Source of the DNA: Lachnospiraceae bacterium Zagget3
Lineage (GTDB): Bacteria; Bacillota_A; Clostridia; Lachnospirales; Lachnospiraceae
DNA: 49,197 nt
Reading direction: 5' to 3'
Assembly (NCBI GenBank): GCA_001941025.1
Contig: MSHE01000020.1
Coordinates: forward strand, 12,136 to 61,332
The notes under the pieces were generated by a model. The model was not told the DNA's origin. It saw only the letters and a program-made list of their open reading frames with translations, and searched no databases. Numbering within the stretch: position 1 is the stretch's first letter; each line of letters opens with the position of its first letter. The translations under genes were made by a program, and so were the position numbers. Positions 1-8,950 of the stretch are shown here, piece after piece.

Positions 1-123
1 GGACAGCACGGACAGCAGCTGCCTGGTCTCCGGTGAGCCCAGCAGCTCCTTCAGCGCGGCGGCATCCCCCATCAGCGACGCCGCCTCCGGCGTGTCAAGG
101 ACGTTCTTCGGTTCCTGCTTCAT
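1..123 (-). CDS. Partial hypothetical protein, N-terminal 41 residues
   Basis: A minus-strand reading frame starts with ATG at 123 and runs off the left edge of the window without a stop. A good ribosome binding site (GGAGG, about 8 bases before the ATG) supports the start. The visible 41 residues begin MKQEPKNVLDTPEAA and contain LKELLGSPETRQLLSVLS, which looks helical and charged, with no signal peptide and no motif I recognise. It is divergent from the phosphodiesterase at 234. No function can be assigned from this fragment. Confidence 0.55.
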   Translation of the reverse strand, partial: MKQEPKNVLDTPEAASLMGDAAALKELLGSPETRQLLSVLS

Positions 124-233
124 GATGATAACCTCCCCCGCGTCCTGAGACGCTTCTGTCAGCGTTCTTCCCGGGGCGGGCCGCATCCCGGCCATCCCCG
201 TTCAGACCAATCTATGCACAGGAAAGGTAAAAC

Positions 234-710
234 GTGACCTCCATGAAAATTCTTGTCTGTTCCGATTCCCACGGCCGGGTGTCCAACCTGTGCCGCCTGG
301 CGGAGCGGGAGCAGCCCGACCTGGTGTTCCACCTGGGGGACACGGTGCGGGACGGCTACAATCTGCACCTGGCCTGTCCCGACCTCCCCATTGAGCAGGT
401 GGCCGGGAACTGCGACTATGCCGGCCAGGCCCCGCTGGAGAAAACCCTCCTCCTGGAGGGGTGCAGATTCGTCCTCTGCCACGGACATATGTATTCCGTC
501 AAACAGGGCTACCGCTGCCTGGCCCAGCGGGGCAGGGAGGCCCAGGCGGACATGATCCTCTGCGGCCACACCCACCGGCCCTGGCACGATACTTACGGTT
601 CCCTGCAGGTGTGCAACCCCGGCACGGTTGGCATGGGCCCCGACCCCACCTACGGGATTCTGACCGTGGAACGGGGCATGGCCACCTTCACCATCAAACA
701 CGTTTTCTAA
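234..710 (+). CDS. YfcE/MJ0936-type metallophosphoesterase
   Basis: A 158-residue calcineurin-like phosphoesterase of the small YfcE/MJ0936 class, a cytosolic enzyme family that hydrolyses phosphodiesters using a two-metal centre. The metal-binding motifs are in the expected order: D-S-H near residue 11 (CSDSHG), HLGD near 36, GNCD near 59, an isolated CHGH near 83, and GHTHRP near 112. I prefer the GTG at 234 because GGAAAGG at 221-227 lies 6 bases upstream; the alternative ATG at 243 is 15 bases from it. The stop is 13 bases before coaX, so the two genes are probably co-transcribed. The physiological substrate cannot be read from sequence. Confidence 0.88.
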   Translation: MTSMKILVCSDSHGRVSNLCRLAEREQPDLVFHLGDTVRDGYNLHLACPDLPIEQVAGNCDYAGQAPLEKTLLLEGCRFVLCHGHMYSVKQGYRCLAQRGREAQADMILCGHTHRPWHDTYGSLQVCNPGTVGMGPDPTYGILTVERGMATFTIKHVF

Positions 711-723
711 GGAGGAAACCGCC

Positions 724-1521
724 ATGCTGCTTACCATCGACGTGGGCAACACCAATATGGTGTTTGGCGTCTTTCAGAACGGACGGCTCACCAACAGCTT
801 CCGCCTCGTCACCGGCGCCAGCCGTACCTCGGACGAGATTGGCCTCCAGGTGCGGGAATACTTCCAGTGCTTCGGCTTGGAGGTCAGCGAGGTGGAGGAT
901 GTCATCATCTGCTCTGTGGTGCCCCGCATTATGCACTCGCTGAACAACGCCGTCATCAAGTACTTTAACCGCACCCCCATCGTCATCAATCAGGATGTCA
1001 GCGCGGGCCTGCGCTACAGCGAGGGCTGCCAGTGGCGCTCCCACGGCGCGGACCGCAGCGTGGCCTGCGTCTCTGCCCTGGAGAAGTACGGCGCGCCCCT
1101 CATCGTCCTGGACTTCGGCACCGCCACCACCGTGGACTGTATGGACCGGGACGGCGTCTACCAGGGGGGCAGCATCCTGGCGGGCATCCAGGTTTCTATG
1201 AACGCCCTCATCAGCGGCACGGCCCAGCTGCCCCAGGTGGAGCTGCAGGTGCCGGAAACCGTCCTCAGCAAGGACACCGTCAGCCAGATTCAGACCGGTG
1301 TGATGCAGGGCTACATCGGCGCCATGGAGCGGCTGATTGCCCGCAGCAAGGCGGAGCTGGACAGCGAGGAGGAGCGGGTCAAGGTGGTGGCCACCGGCGG
1401 CCTGGCCCGGCTCATCGCCGCCAACTCCACCCTTATCGACGTGGTGGACGGCAACCTGATTCCCGACGGACTATTCAGCATTTATCAGCGGTACCGCAGT
1501 CAGAGCGGCGCAGCCCGATAA
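724..1521 (+). CDS. coaX: Type III pantothenate kinase
   Basis: A 265-residue type III pantothenate kinase, the first committed enzyme of coenzyme A synthesis, using ATP to phosphorylate pantothenate in the cytosol. The ASKHA-fold phosphate loop DVGNTN is at residues 6-11. The family signatures GADRSVA (about residue 105), DFGTATTVD (about 128), GGSILAGI (about 147) and ATGGLA (about 222) are all intact. Length is normal for the family (255-265). The ATG at 724 has AAGGAGG 9 bases upstream. It follows the phosphodiesterase by 13 bases and ends just before a hairpin terminator, so the two form a short operon. Confidence 0.95.
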   Translation: MLLTIDVGNTNMVFGVFQNGRLTNSFRLVTGASRTSDEIGLQVREYFQCFGLEVSEVEDVIICSVVPRIMHSLNNAVIKYFNRTPIVINQDVSAGLRYSEGCQWRSHGADRSVACVSALEKYGAPLIVLDFGTATTVDCMDRDGVYQGGSILAGIQVSMNALISGTAQLPQVELQVPETVLSKDTVSQIQTGVMQGYIGAMERLIARSKAELDSEEERVKVVATGGLARLIAANSTLIDVVDGNLIPDGLFSIYQRYRSQSGAAR

Positions 1522-1530
1522 GCCAGAATA

Positions 1531-1564
1531 CCCCGCCCTCCAACCGGAAGGCGGGGCCTCTCTT
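1531..1564 (+). terminator. Terminator after coaX
   Basis: CCCCGCC at 1531-1537 pairs with GGCGGGG at 1550-1556, followed by CCTCTCTTT. It begins 10 bases after the coaX stop. The pyrimidine tail is not a pure T run, so efficiency is uncertain. Confidence 0.6.
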
Positions 1565-1671
1565 TACGGTACAGAGGTTCGCCGGGGCAAATTGGCCTGC
1601 CGGGTTACGGCCTGCCGGCCGCCCGGCCGGTCAGCCGGTCAGGGCCGCCCCGGCCCCGGAGGGGCGCTGAC

Positions 1672-1815
1672 TCAGCAGCCGCCGCAGCCACAGCCGCCGT
1701 TGCAGCAGCCGCAGTTGCCACCCCAGCCGCCACAGCAGCAAAACAGGATGATGATGAGAATCAGAATCCAGCAGCAGCCGCCACCGCCACAACCACAACC
1801 GTTATTGCATCCCAT
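1672..1815 (-). CDS. Cys/Gly-rich membrane mini-protein
   Basis: A 47-residue protein beginning MGCNNGCGCGGGGCC, followed by one strongly hydrophobic stretch (WILILIIILF, residues 16-25) and a second Cys/Gly/Asn block to the C-terminus. About 15 of 47 residues are Cys and about 16 are Gly. I place the start at 1815 because AGGAGGT lies 8 bases upstream; a longer in-frame extension has no such site. Composition resembles the very small proteins of Clostridia that databases label 'chorion class high-cysteine' and, in layout, the YjcZ-type sporulation proteins, but I cannot show homology. A role in spore or envelope structure, or in metal or thiol chemistry, would be a guess. It is convergent with coaX. 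Confidence 0.6.
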   Translation of the reverse strand: MGCNNGCGCGGGGCCWILILIIILFCCCGGWGGNCGCCNGGCGCGGC

Positions 1816-1980
1816 AGAAAAGTACCTCCTAAGATAAAATGTAAGGCACAGGCAGGCGCCTGTTCCTTGCGGCGGGCGTCGTTTCCCGCTCACAGTTTAT
1901 CTTATGCCTTTGGGGGAAAAGGGTGCCTGGGGCGGGGCAGCGCATCTGCATGACCGGTCTGGTAAATGTTCCGGCCGCCC

Positions 1981-2009
1981 TTGACACACGTATAAAGTAC
2001 GTGTATAAT
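1981..2009 (+). promoter_or_regulatory. hicAB promoter with palindromic operator
   Basis: TTGACA at 1981-1986 and TATAAT at 2004-2009 are separated by exactly 17 bases, a consensus sigma-A promoter. A perfect inverted repeat, ACACGTA-n5-TACGTGT (1986-2004), fills the spacer and touches both hexamers. HicB-type antitoxins commonly repress their own operons by binding such palindromes, so I infer that this is the HicB or HicAB operator. Confidence 0.8.
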
Positions 2010-2035
2010 GAAACTATCAAGAGGGGGGGACGGCA

Positions 2036-2218
2036 ATGCGATACAGTGAGCTGGAAAAGAAGCTGAAAAAGGCAGGCTGCACAGTGCTTCGCGAGGGCGC
2101 AAACCACTGCATCTGGTTTAGCCCCGTCACAGGGAAGCAATTCCCCGTCAGCCGTCACAAAACGGAAGAAATTCCCAGGGGAACGCTGAAATCAATCCTG
2201 CGGGACGCGGGACTGTGA
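2036..2218 (+). CDS. hicA: HicA family mRNA interferase toxin
   Basis: A 60-residue HicA toxin, a small double-stranded-RNA-binding-fold ribonuclease that cleaves mRNA when free of antitoxin. It has the family pattern: N-terminal KLEKKLKKAGCTVLREGANHC with the catalytic His in the ANHCIW segment (about residue 25), then VSRHKTEEIPRGTLKSILRDAG at the C-terminus. The gene starts 27 bases after the -10 box. A GGGGGGGA stretch 5 bases before the ATG serves as ribosome binding site. The antitoxin gene follows 35 bases after the stop, the usual hicAB order. Confidence 0.9.
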   Translation: MRYSELEKKLKKAGCTVLREGANHCIWFSPVTGKQFPVSRHKTEEIPRGTLKSILRDAGL

Positions 2219-2253
2219 AGCCACGCTCAGACCTGAAAAGGAGGTTATCTGAA

Positions 2254-2649
2254 ATGGCAAAATACGCATATCCGGCGATTTTTACCCAGGAGGCGGAGGG
2301 CTACAGCATCCGTTTCCCGGACCTGGAAGGCTGTTATACCAGCGCCGCCGATGTGAACGAAGGCATTGATATGGCGCAGGATGTTTTGTGTCTGACCCTG
2401 TACTGGATGGAAAAGGACGGCAAGGAAATTCCCGCGCCCTCCGGGGTGAATGATGTCCTGCACGACGGCAACGAATTTGTCTCGCTGGTGGGCTGCGACA
2501 CCGATTGGTACCGTCGGTTCTATGACAGCAAAGCCGTCAAAAAGACGCTGACCATTCCCAGCTGGCTGAATGACCTGGCGGAAAGCAGCGGCATCAACTT
2601 TTCCGGCGTCCTCCAGGAAGCGCTGAAAGAAAAACTGAACATCGGATGA
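2254..2649 (+). CDS. hicB: HicB family antitoxin
   Basis: A 131-residue HicB antitoxin. The N-terminal part (MAKYAYPAIFTQEAEG, FPDLEGCYT, ALGDVNEGI-like SAADVNEGIDMAQDVL) is the degenerate RNase H-like HicB domain that blocks HicA. The C-terminal 35 residues (KKTLTIPSWLNDLAESSGINFSG) look like a ribbon-helix-helix DNA-binding domain. The ATG at 2254 has AAGGAGG 8-9 bases upstream, which I prefer over the GTG at 2215 that overlaps the hicA stop. It presumably binds both the toxin and the palindrome at 1986-2004. Confidence 0.9.
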   Translation: MAKYAYPAIFTQEAEGYSIRFPDLEGCYTSAADVNEGIDMAQDVLCLTLYWMEKDGKEIPAPSGVNDVLHDGNEFVSLVGCDTDWYRRFYDSKAVKKTLTIPSWLNDLAESSGINFSGVLQEALKEKLNIG

Positions 2650-2980
2650 TTCGTTCCCGCCCTTCGCCCGCTCCGCCCCGCCGGGGCGGGCCGCCTGCCG
2701 CTGCCGACCCATCCCGCCCGTCCGAACGAAAAGCGCCCTGACTCCCGACCGGCGGCCTGACGGAAATTTCGGGAATCGCCGTTTCGTAATATTTACAAAC
2801 CGTTCACATAAGTTGTGAAAAATGGCACTTGTAAAGTGCAGCCGGATACGTTACAATAAGCTTCGGACACAGTGCGGCGTTCTGCCGCATCGTTTGCCCC
2901 CATTTGTCCGGCAGCCGCGCCTGCCGGAGCGGTGGACGGCATGCTGTCCTTCTATTTTTCAAAATGTCAAGGTGAAAAAG

Positions 2981-5953
2981 ATGAGCCTTAGAATCGGTAT
3001 TGACATCGGCTCCACCACCGTCAAGGTGGTGGTGCTGGATGAAGCGAACAAGCTTTTGTTCCGCTCCTACGAGCGGCACTTCTCCAAAGTGCGGGAAAAG
3101 ACCTGCGAAATTCTGGAGCGGCCGGAGGTCTATTCCCTCCTGACCGGGCAGCAGGTCCATATGGTCATCACCGGCTCCGCCGGTCTGGGCGTGTCCAAGG
3201 CCAGCGGTGTGGACTTCGTTCAGGAGGTCTACGCCACCGCCGCCGCTGTGGACACCTTCATCCCCGGCACCGACGCCGTCATTGAGCTGGGCGGCGAGGA
3301 CGCCAAGATCATCTTCTTCGGCGGGGCCCTGGAGGAGCGGATGAACGGCTCCTGCGCCGGGGGCACCGGCGCCTTTATCGACCAGATGGCCACGCTGATG
3401 AACGTTTCGGCGGACGAGCTGGACCGGCTCTCCCTGAAGCATGAAAAAATCTACCCCATCGCCTCCCGTTGCGGCGTGTTCGCCAAGAGCGACATCCAGC
3501 CCATCCTGAACCAGGGTGGCCGGAAGGAGGACGTGGCGGCCTCCATCTTCCAGGCGGTGGTGGATCAGACCATCGCCGGACTGACCCAGGGCCGGGAGCT
3601 GAAGGGTAAGATCGTCTTTCTGGGCGGCCCCCTCCACTTCCTGATGGGCCTGCGGGAGCGGTTCGTGGAGACCCTCCAGCTGGACGAGGAGCACGCCGTC
3701 TTCCCGGAGGACGGCGACTGCTTCGCTGCCATCGGTGCGGCCCTCTGCGCCACCGACTATGAAGTCCACCCGTTTGACGAGCAGCTGAAGAAGCTGGAGG
3801 AGGCCCAGAACGCCGTCTCCAGCGTGGACACCGCCCCTGTCCTCTTTGCGAGCCAGGAGGAGTATGACGCCTTCTGCCAGCGGCACAACAGCCAGCATCC
3901 CCCGATGTACGACATCGCCACCTATTCCGGCGACGCTTACCTGGGCATCGACGCCGGCTCCACCACCACCAAGCTGGCCCTCATCGCCCCGGACGGCGGA
4001 CTGCTGTACACCTACTACCACTCCAACATGGGCAATCCGGTGTCCATCGTCCGGCAGGAGCTGACCAAGCTCTACGAGCTGATGGGCGACCGCATCACCA
4101 TCAAGGGCAGCGCCGTCACCGGCTACGGCGAGGACCTAATTAAGAACGCCTTCCGCTGCGACCTGGGGCTGGTGGAGACCATGGCCCACTACAACGCCGC
4201 CGCCCACTTCAACCCGGAGGTGGACTTCATCATCGACATCGGCGGCCAGGACATGAAGTGCTTCAAGATCCGCAACGGCGCGGTGGACTCCATCATGCTG
4301 AACGAGGCCTGCTCCTCCGGCTGCGGCTCCTTCATCGAGACCTTCGCCCGGGCATTGGGCTATGACATTGCCGACTTTGCCAAGCTGGGCCTCTTCACCA
4401 AAAAGCCGGTGAACCTGGGTTCCCGCTGCACCGTGTTTATGAACTCCTCCGTGAAGCAGGCCCAGAAGGACGGGGCCAGCGTGGAGGATATCTCCGCCGG
4501 TCTCTCCATCTCTATCGTGAAGAACGCCATCTACAAGGTGCTGCGGATGTCCTCCGCCGACGACCTGGGCCAGCATATCGTTGTACAGGGCGGCACCTTC
4601 TATAACGACGCCGTCCTCCGGGCCTTTGAGCAGGAGCTGGGCCGGGAGGTCATCCGCCCCACCATCGCCGGCATTATGGGGGCCTTCGGCGCGGCTCTGG
4701 CGGCAAAGAAGCTGTCCCTGGAGAAGAGCAACATCCTCTCCGCTGAGGAGTTGCAGCGCTTCCAGCACACCGCCAGGCCCGTCACCTGCAACGGCTGCAC
4801 CAACCACTGCGCCCTGACCATCAACACCTTTGACGGCGGCCGCCGATTCATCTCCGGCAACCGCTGCTCCAAGCCCCTGGGCGGCAAGAAGGTGCAGAAC
4901 CCAGACCTGATGAAGTGGAAGTATGAAAAGCTCCGCACCATGCAGGGCAAGGGAGCGGGCACCGGCGTCCGGGGCCGCATCGGCATCCCCTTCGGGCTGA
5001 ACATGTACGAAAACCTGCCCTTCTGGTACGCCTTGCTCACCAGCCTGAACTTTGAGGTGGTGCTGTCCCCGGAGTCCAGCCGGAAGCTGTATATCAAGGG
5101 TCAGCGCACCATCCCCTCCGACACGGTGTGCTATCCTGCCAAGCTGCTCCACGGCCATGTGCTGGCCCTGCTGGAGGAGGGCGTGGACGCCATCCTCTAC
5201 CCCTGCATGAGCTACAACTTCGACGAGGGCACCAGCGACAATAACTACAACTGCCCCGTGGTGGCCTACTACCCCGACCTGCTGGCGGCCAACATCCCCC
5301 AGCTGAAGGACACCCGATTCTATCACCCCTACTTCGGCCTCCACCGGCCCAAGGACTTTGAAAAGCACGCCTCGGAGTTCTTCCTGCAGGAGTTCGACGT
5401 GCCCAAGAAGGAGACGGCGGCCGCCGTGCGGAAGGCATACCAGGCCTATGACGACTACAAGAACGAGGTGCGGGGCACCGGCCGGGAGTACATCGCCTAC
5501 GCCCGGAAGCATGATATGCCCATCATAGTGGTGGCCGGCCGGCCCTACCACATGGACCCGGAGATCAACCACGGCATCAACGACCTGATCACCGGCTTCA
5601 ACTTCGTCCTCATCACCGAGGACGCGGTGGCCTACCATATGGATAAACAGCCCCGCACGGTGCTGAACCAATGGACCTACCACTCCAGAATGTACAACGC
5701 TGCCCGCTACGTCTGCACCCAGGACGATATGCAGCTCATTCAGCTGGTGTCCTTCGGCTGCGGCGTGGATGCCATCACCACCGATGAGATGCGCTCCATC
5801 CTGGAGGACGGCGGAAAGCTATACACTCAGCTGAAAATTGACGACATCTCCAACCTGGGCGCAGTAAAGATTCGCGTCCGTTCCCTGATTGCGGCCATGG
5901 AGGCCAGGGACAGCGAGCAATCGGAGGCCCAGGCCAGGTCAGCGGCCGTCTAA
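2981..5953 (+). CDS. Acyl-CoA dehydratase activase (two BadF/BcrA ATPase domains plus DUF2229)
   Basis: A 990-residue cytosolic protein of the 2-hydroxyglutaryl-CoA dehydratase activator superfamily. Two ASKHA ATPase domains are visible: one from DIGSTTVK (residues 6-13) with iron-sulfur-type cysteines in GSCAGGTGAF (about 125) and SRCGVF (about 164), and a second from IDAGSTTTK (about 320) with ACSSGCGSF (about 443-447) and SRCTVF (about 482). A Cys cluster CNGCTNHC lies near 602, followed by a DUF2229-type region. Known activators use ATP to drive one electron into a dehydratase; the substrate here is unknown. I chose ATG 2981 because conserved sequence begins there. The next gene, at 6023, matches the C-terminal part of the longer fused versions found in other Clostridia. 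Confidence 0.85.
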   Translation: MSLRIGIDIGSTTVKVVVLDEANKLLFRSYERHFSKVREKTCEILERPEVYSLLTGQQVHMVITGSAGLGVSKASGVDFVQEVYATAAAVDTFIPGTDAVIELGGEDAKIIFFGGALEERMNGSCAGGTGAFIDQMATLMNVSADELDRLSLKHEKIYPIASRCGVFAKSDIQPILNQGGRKEDVAASIFQAVVDQTIAGLTQGRELKGKIVFLGGPLHFLMGLRERFVETLQLDEEHAVFPEDGDCFAAIGAALCATDYEVHPFDEQLKKLEEAQNAVSSVDTAPVLFASQEEYDAFCQRHNSQHPPMYDIATYSGDAYLGIDAGSTTTKLALIAPDGGLLYTYYHSNMGNPVSIVRQELTKLYELMGDRITIKGSAVTGYGEDLIKNAFRCDLGLVETMAHYNAAAHFNPEVDFIIDIGGQDMKCFKIRNGAVDSIMLNEACSSGCGSFIETFARALGYDIADFAKLGLFTKKPVNLGSRCTVFMNSSVKQAQKDGASVEDISAGLSISIVKNAIYKVLRMSSADDLGQHIVVQGGTFYNDAVLRAFEQELGREVIRPTIAGIMGAFGAALAAKKLSLEKSNILSAEELQRFQHTARPVTCNGCTNHCALTINTFDGGRRFISGNRCSKPLGGKKVQNPDLMKWKYEKLRTMQGKGAGTGVRGRIGIPFGLNMYENLPFWYALLTSLNFEVVLSPESSRKLYIKGQRTIPSDTVCYPAKLLHGHVLALLEEGVDAILYPCMSYNFDEGTSDNNYNCPVVAYYPDLLAANIPQLKDTRFYHPYFGLHRPKDFEKHASEFFLQEFDVPKKETAAAVRKAYQAYDDYKNEVRGTGREYIAYARKHDMPIIVVAGRPYHMDPEINHGINDLITGFNFVLITEDAVAYHMDKQPRTVLNQWTYHSRMYNAARYVCTQDDMQLIQLVSFGCGVDAITTDEMRSILEDGGKLYTQLKIDDISNLGAVKIRVRSLIAAMEARDSEQSEAQARSAAV

Positions 5954-6022
5954 CGAAACCTCCGCGCCAACGCCGGGGCACTGTCCCCCGGTGGGCGCAT
6001 CCAAGGAAAGGATTTACCAAAC

Positions 6023-7309
<1,287 letters not shown>

Positions 7310-7327
7310 GTTGTCATTTATCGTCTG

Positions 7328-7361
7328 AACCGGCGTCCCGCACAGCGGGACGCCGGTTTTG
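7328..7361 (+). terminator. Terminator of the activase operon
   Basis: A 13-bp perfect stem (7328-7340 with 7346-7358, loop CACAG) ends in TTTT. It lies 18 bases after the stop codon at 7309. Confidence 0.9.
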
Positions 7362-7440
7362 CAAGTTCCGTGGTATAATCCTGCATTTTGGACGTGGAAC
7401 AGGGCCAGCCCCGCCTGTCGGATCGGATTCCGCCCCCACC

Positions 7441-7475
7441 AAAAAATCGCCTGCCACCCAGCCGGGTGACAGGCG
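7441..7475 (-). terminator. Minus-strand terminator of micro-gene unit 1
   Basis: Read on the minus strand, a 12-bp stem (7475-7464 with 7459-7448) is followed by ATTTTTT. One position is a G-U pair only on the minus strand and a C-A mismatch on the plus strand, so the RNA terminator is minus-specific. It lies 130-160 bases downstream of the last of four small minus-strand genes. Confidence 0.85.
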
Positions 7476-7602
7476 TTGTATGTTGTGTCAGATTATCTGC
7501 CCCAACCGGGCCGTCCCGGCGGGGACGGGGGCGGGGCTGCCCTGCGCTATGCCGCGGGGCCTCCTGCTGCGAACCGCTTCTGCTCTGTAGGGCAGAGCCG
7601 GA

Positions 7603-7728
7603 TCAATACCGGTGATAGTTGCGCTCGTTGCTGTAGGCCAGAGCGTCAAAGGCGTCCTGATGCCGCCCGGCAAATTCGGTGAAGCGCTCGGACAGGGTCT
7701 TCTTCTGCTTATTGTTCATCGTTTTCAT
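7603..7728 (-). CDS. Micro-protein 1 of a paralogous cluster (41 aa)
   Basis: A 41-residue ORF starting MKTMNNKQKKTLSERF and ending ERNYHRY. AAGGAG lies 9 bases before the ATG at 7728; an in-frame ATG at 7734 is only 3 bases from it and is less likely. The basic N-terminus (KQKK), a central RF-x2-F and x-R-H, an AL-x-Y segment and a C-terminal RY are shared with its neighbours at 7761 and 8226. There is no signal peptide and no transmembrane segment. It is the last gene of a four-gene minus-strand unit that ends at the terminator at 7441-7475. I know no family that fits, so function is unknown. Confidence 0.6.
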   Translation of the reverse strand: MKTMNNKQKKTLSERFTEFAGRHQDAFDALAYSNERNYHRY

Positions 7729-7760
7729 GTTCATTCACTCCTTACAAATCATGGGACGGT

Positions 7761-7877
7761 TCAGCGGATGCTGCGGCTGTAGGCTTCAAACGCCCGGCCG
7801 ATTTCGGGGTGCTTCTCCAGATAGTCGCAAAAACGATCCATCAGGTTCTTCTTTTCGTTATATTCACGGTTTTTCAT
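7761..7877 (-). CDS. Micro-protein 2 of a paralogous cluster (38 aa)
   Basis: A 38-residue ORF starting MKNREYNEKKNLMDRF and containing YLEKHPEIGRAFEAY. AAAAGGAG is 9 bases before this ATG; a tandem ATG sits one codon upstream. The central motif R-F-x2-Y-x2-K-H-PEIG-x-A is nearly identical to that of the gene at 8226, which argues for real coding selection rather than chance. It lacks the final RY. It is 32 bases upstream of micro-protein 1 in the transcript. Function unknown. Confidence 0.6.
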   Translation of the reverse strand: MKNREYNEKKNLMDRFCDYLEKHPEIGRAFEAYSRSIR

Positions 7878-7932
7878 CATTATTTACTCCTTTTATGAGA
7901 CAGGTTTTGTTTTGGTTGGGGAACGCCGCCGC

Positions 7933-8049
7933 TCAGTGCTGGCAGTAGTTCCACTCGTCAAAGTAGCGCAGAGCCTCGAAAAAGTTGGGATGGCGCTCTA
8001 CAAAGCTGCCCTTCTTCTGGGTGGTCTGCTTCTGTTCACGATTGTTCAT
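7933..8049 (-). CDS. Micro-protein 3 of a paralogous cluster (38 aa)
   Basis: A 38-residue ORF starting MNNREQKQTTQKKGSF and ending EWNYCQH. AAGGAG lies 9 bases before the ATG, the same spacing as in the sibling genes. It keeps the basic N-terminus, the phenylalanine followed by V-E-R-HP, and an EALRYF segment aligned with the AL-x-Y of the siblings. It is the most diverged of the four genes in this unit and carries a single Cys near the C-terminus. Function unknown. Confidence 0.57.
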   Translation of the reverse strand: MNNREQKQTTQKKGSFVERHPNFFEALRYFDEWNYCQH

Positions 8050-8225
8050 CACAATTCACTCCTTATATGATGCTGTCTGTCGGGTTCCTCCGCGGGGGGC
8101 GGCTGCTCCTGGCCTCAAGCCGTCTATAGGGTACCGACGGCTCCGGCTGACAGGGGGCTGTGCCGGGCGCATCCCCGCTGCACGGTGCTCGATGACGAAG
8201 CGCTATAGTTCTATCTGCGGCGGGT

Positions 8226-8354
8226 TCAATACCTCGGAAAGGTCCGCCAGTTATAGAGGGCAAGCGCATCACCGATTTCCGGCAAATGCTTCTCCATGTA
8301 GCTGGAAAAGCGGCCTGCAAAGCCATGCTTCTGCTTCTTGTCACGAATCTCCAT
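8226..8354 (-). CDS. Micro-protein 4 of a paralogous cluster (42 aa)
   Basis: A 42-residue ORF starting MEIRDKKQKHGFAGRF and containing YMEKHLPEIGDALALY, ending FPRY. AAAGGAG is 9 bases before this ATG; a tandem ATG lies one codon upstream. It is the first gene of the four-gene unit, about 90 bases downstream of the predicted start of transcription. The KQK, RF, EKH-PEIG and terminal RY elements link it to micro-proteins 1 and 2. About 176 bases of non-coding sequence with a hairpin (AGCCGTC/GACGGCT) separate it from micro-protein 3. Function unknown. Confidence 0.6.
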   Translation of the reverse strand: MEIRDKKQKHGFAGRFSSYMEKHLPEIGDALALYNWRTFPRY

Positions 8355-8440
8355 CATGCGTCACTCCTTTAAGTTCCGATTCGGCCATCTGCGACCCCGC
8401 TGTGGCCGTTGGGGTTTTGTTACCGTGTACCCTTACGGTG

Positions 8441-8510
8441 ATTATAGTATAGCACGGCCCCCCTGCCTGGGAAAAGGTACCTGATTATCCTCTTTTAGGT
8501 CGATATTGAC
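8441..8510 (-). promoter_or_regulatory. Promoter region of micro-gene unit 1 with GTCAATATCGAC element
   Basis: On the minus strand, TATACT (8451-8446) overlaps TATAAT (8446-8441), but neither has a good -35 box at 17 bases. Upstream, at 8510-8499, is GTCAATATCGAC, followed by ACCTAAAAGAGGATAATCA. The same element recurs at 9273-9284 at the same distance from the -10 box of micro-gene unit 2. The poor -35 together with an upstream element suggests activator-dependent transcription. Confidence 0.55.
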
Positions 8511-8644
8511 TTTTTTGCAGGGGTCGTACACAGATTATTCATTTTTACAGTTGAAAAGGCGGCGCATGGCTGTACGTTTCAACCTCCGCTTTGCGTGAAA
8601 ACACGTTCTTCTGTTCCGGCGGCGTCCTGCCCTCTGTGCCGAAA

Positions 8645-8683
8645 CAACGGAAAACCAGGACCGCCCAAAGGGCGATCCTGGTT
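8645..8683 (-). terminator. Minus-strand terminator of micro-gene unit 2
   Basis: A stem of about 14 bp (8683-8670 with 8666-8653) is followed on the minus strand by TTCCGTTGTTTC. As in the terminator at 7441, one position pairs (G-U) only on the minus strand. The T run is short, so strength is uncertain. Confidence 0.6.
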
Positions 8684-8950
8684 CCCGAAGAAAAAGAAGA
8701 AGAAAAAGGGGAAAACGCAAATCTATATGGAAACGGGCGGCGGATAAGGGGCATCCGCGGCCCCGGTTGGCCCTCTCCCGACGGAGCCGCCCTCAGGCGG
8801 CCCCGCCTTTGAAAAAGAGGAAAAAAATGAAGAACGCAAGGTTAGCAGGTCAGCCCGGCCCATCTGGGCTGGTCGCTGCGCTGTCCTGCCCGCCGCACCC
8901 GGAGGGCGCTGGCAGAGGCGGAAAGGCTGCGATACTGCGGGAAGCGTCTA

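Noticed and set aside
1566..1671. GC-rich repeated stretch between coaX terminator and the Cys-rich ORF as a CRISPR-like or REP repeat
   Set aside because: The repeats (CCGGTCAG twice, GCCTGCCGG twice) are too short and irregular for a repeat element; they probably help end minus-strand transcription.
4136..5683. Long minus-strand ORF opposite the activase gene (515 codons)
   Set aside because: Antisense shadow of a well-conserved gene, with no ribosome binding site and a composition typical of reverse frames.
7328..7475. One long composite hairpin between the activase operon and micro-gene cluster
   Set aside because: The two stems are independent terminators for opposite strands; no longer pairing joins them.
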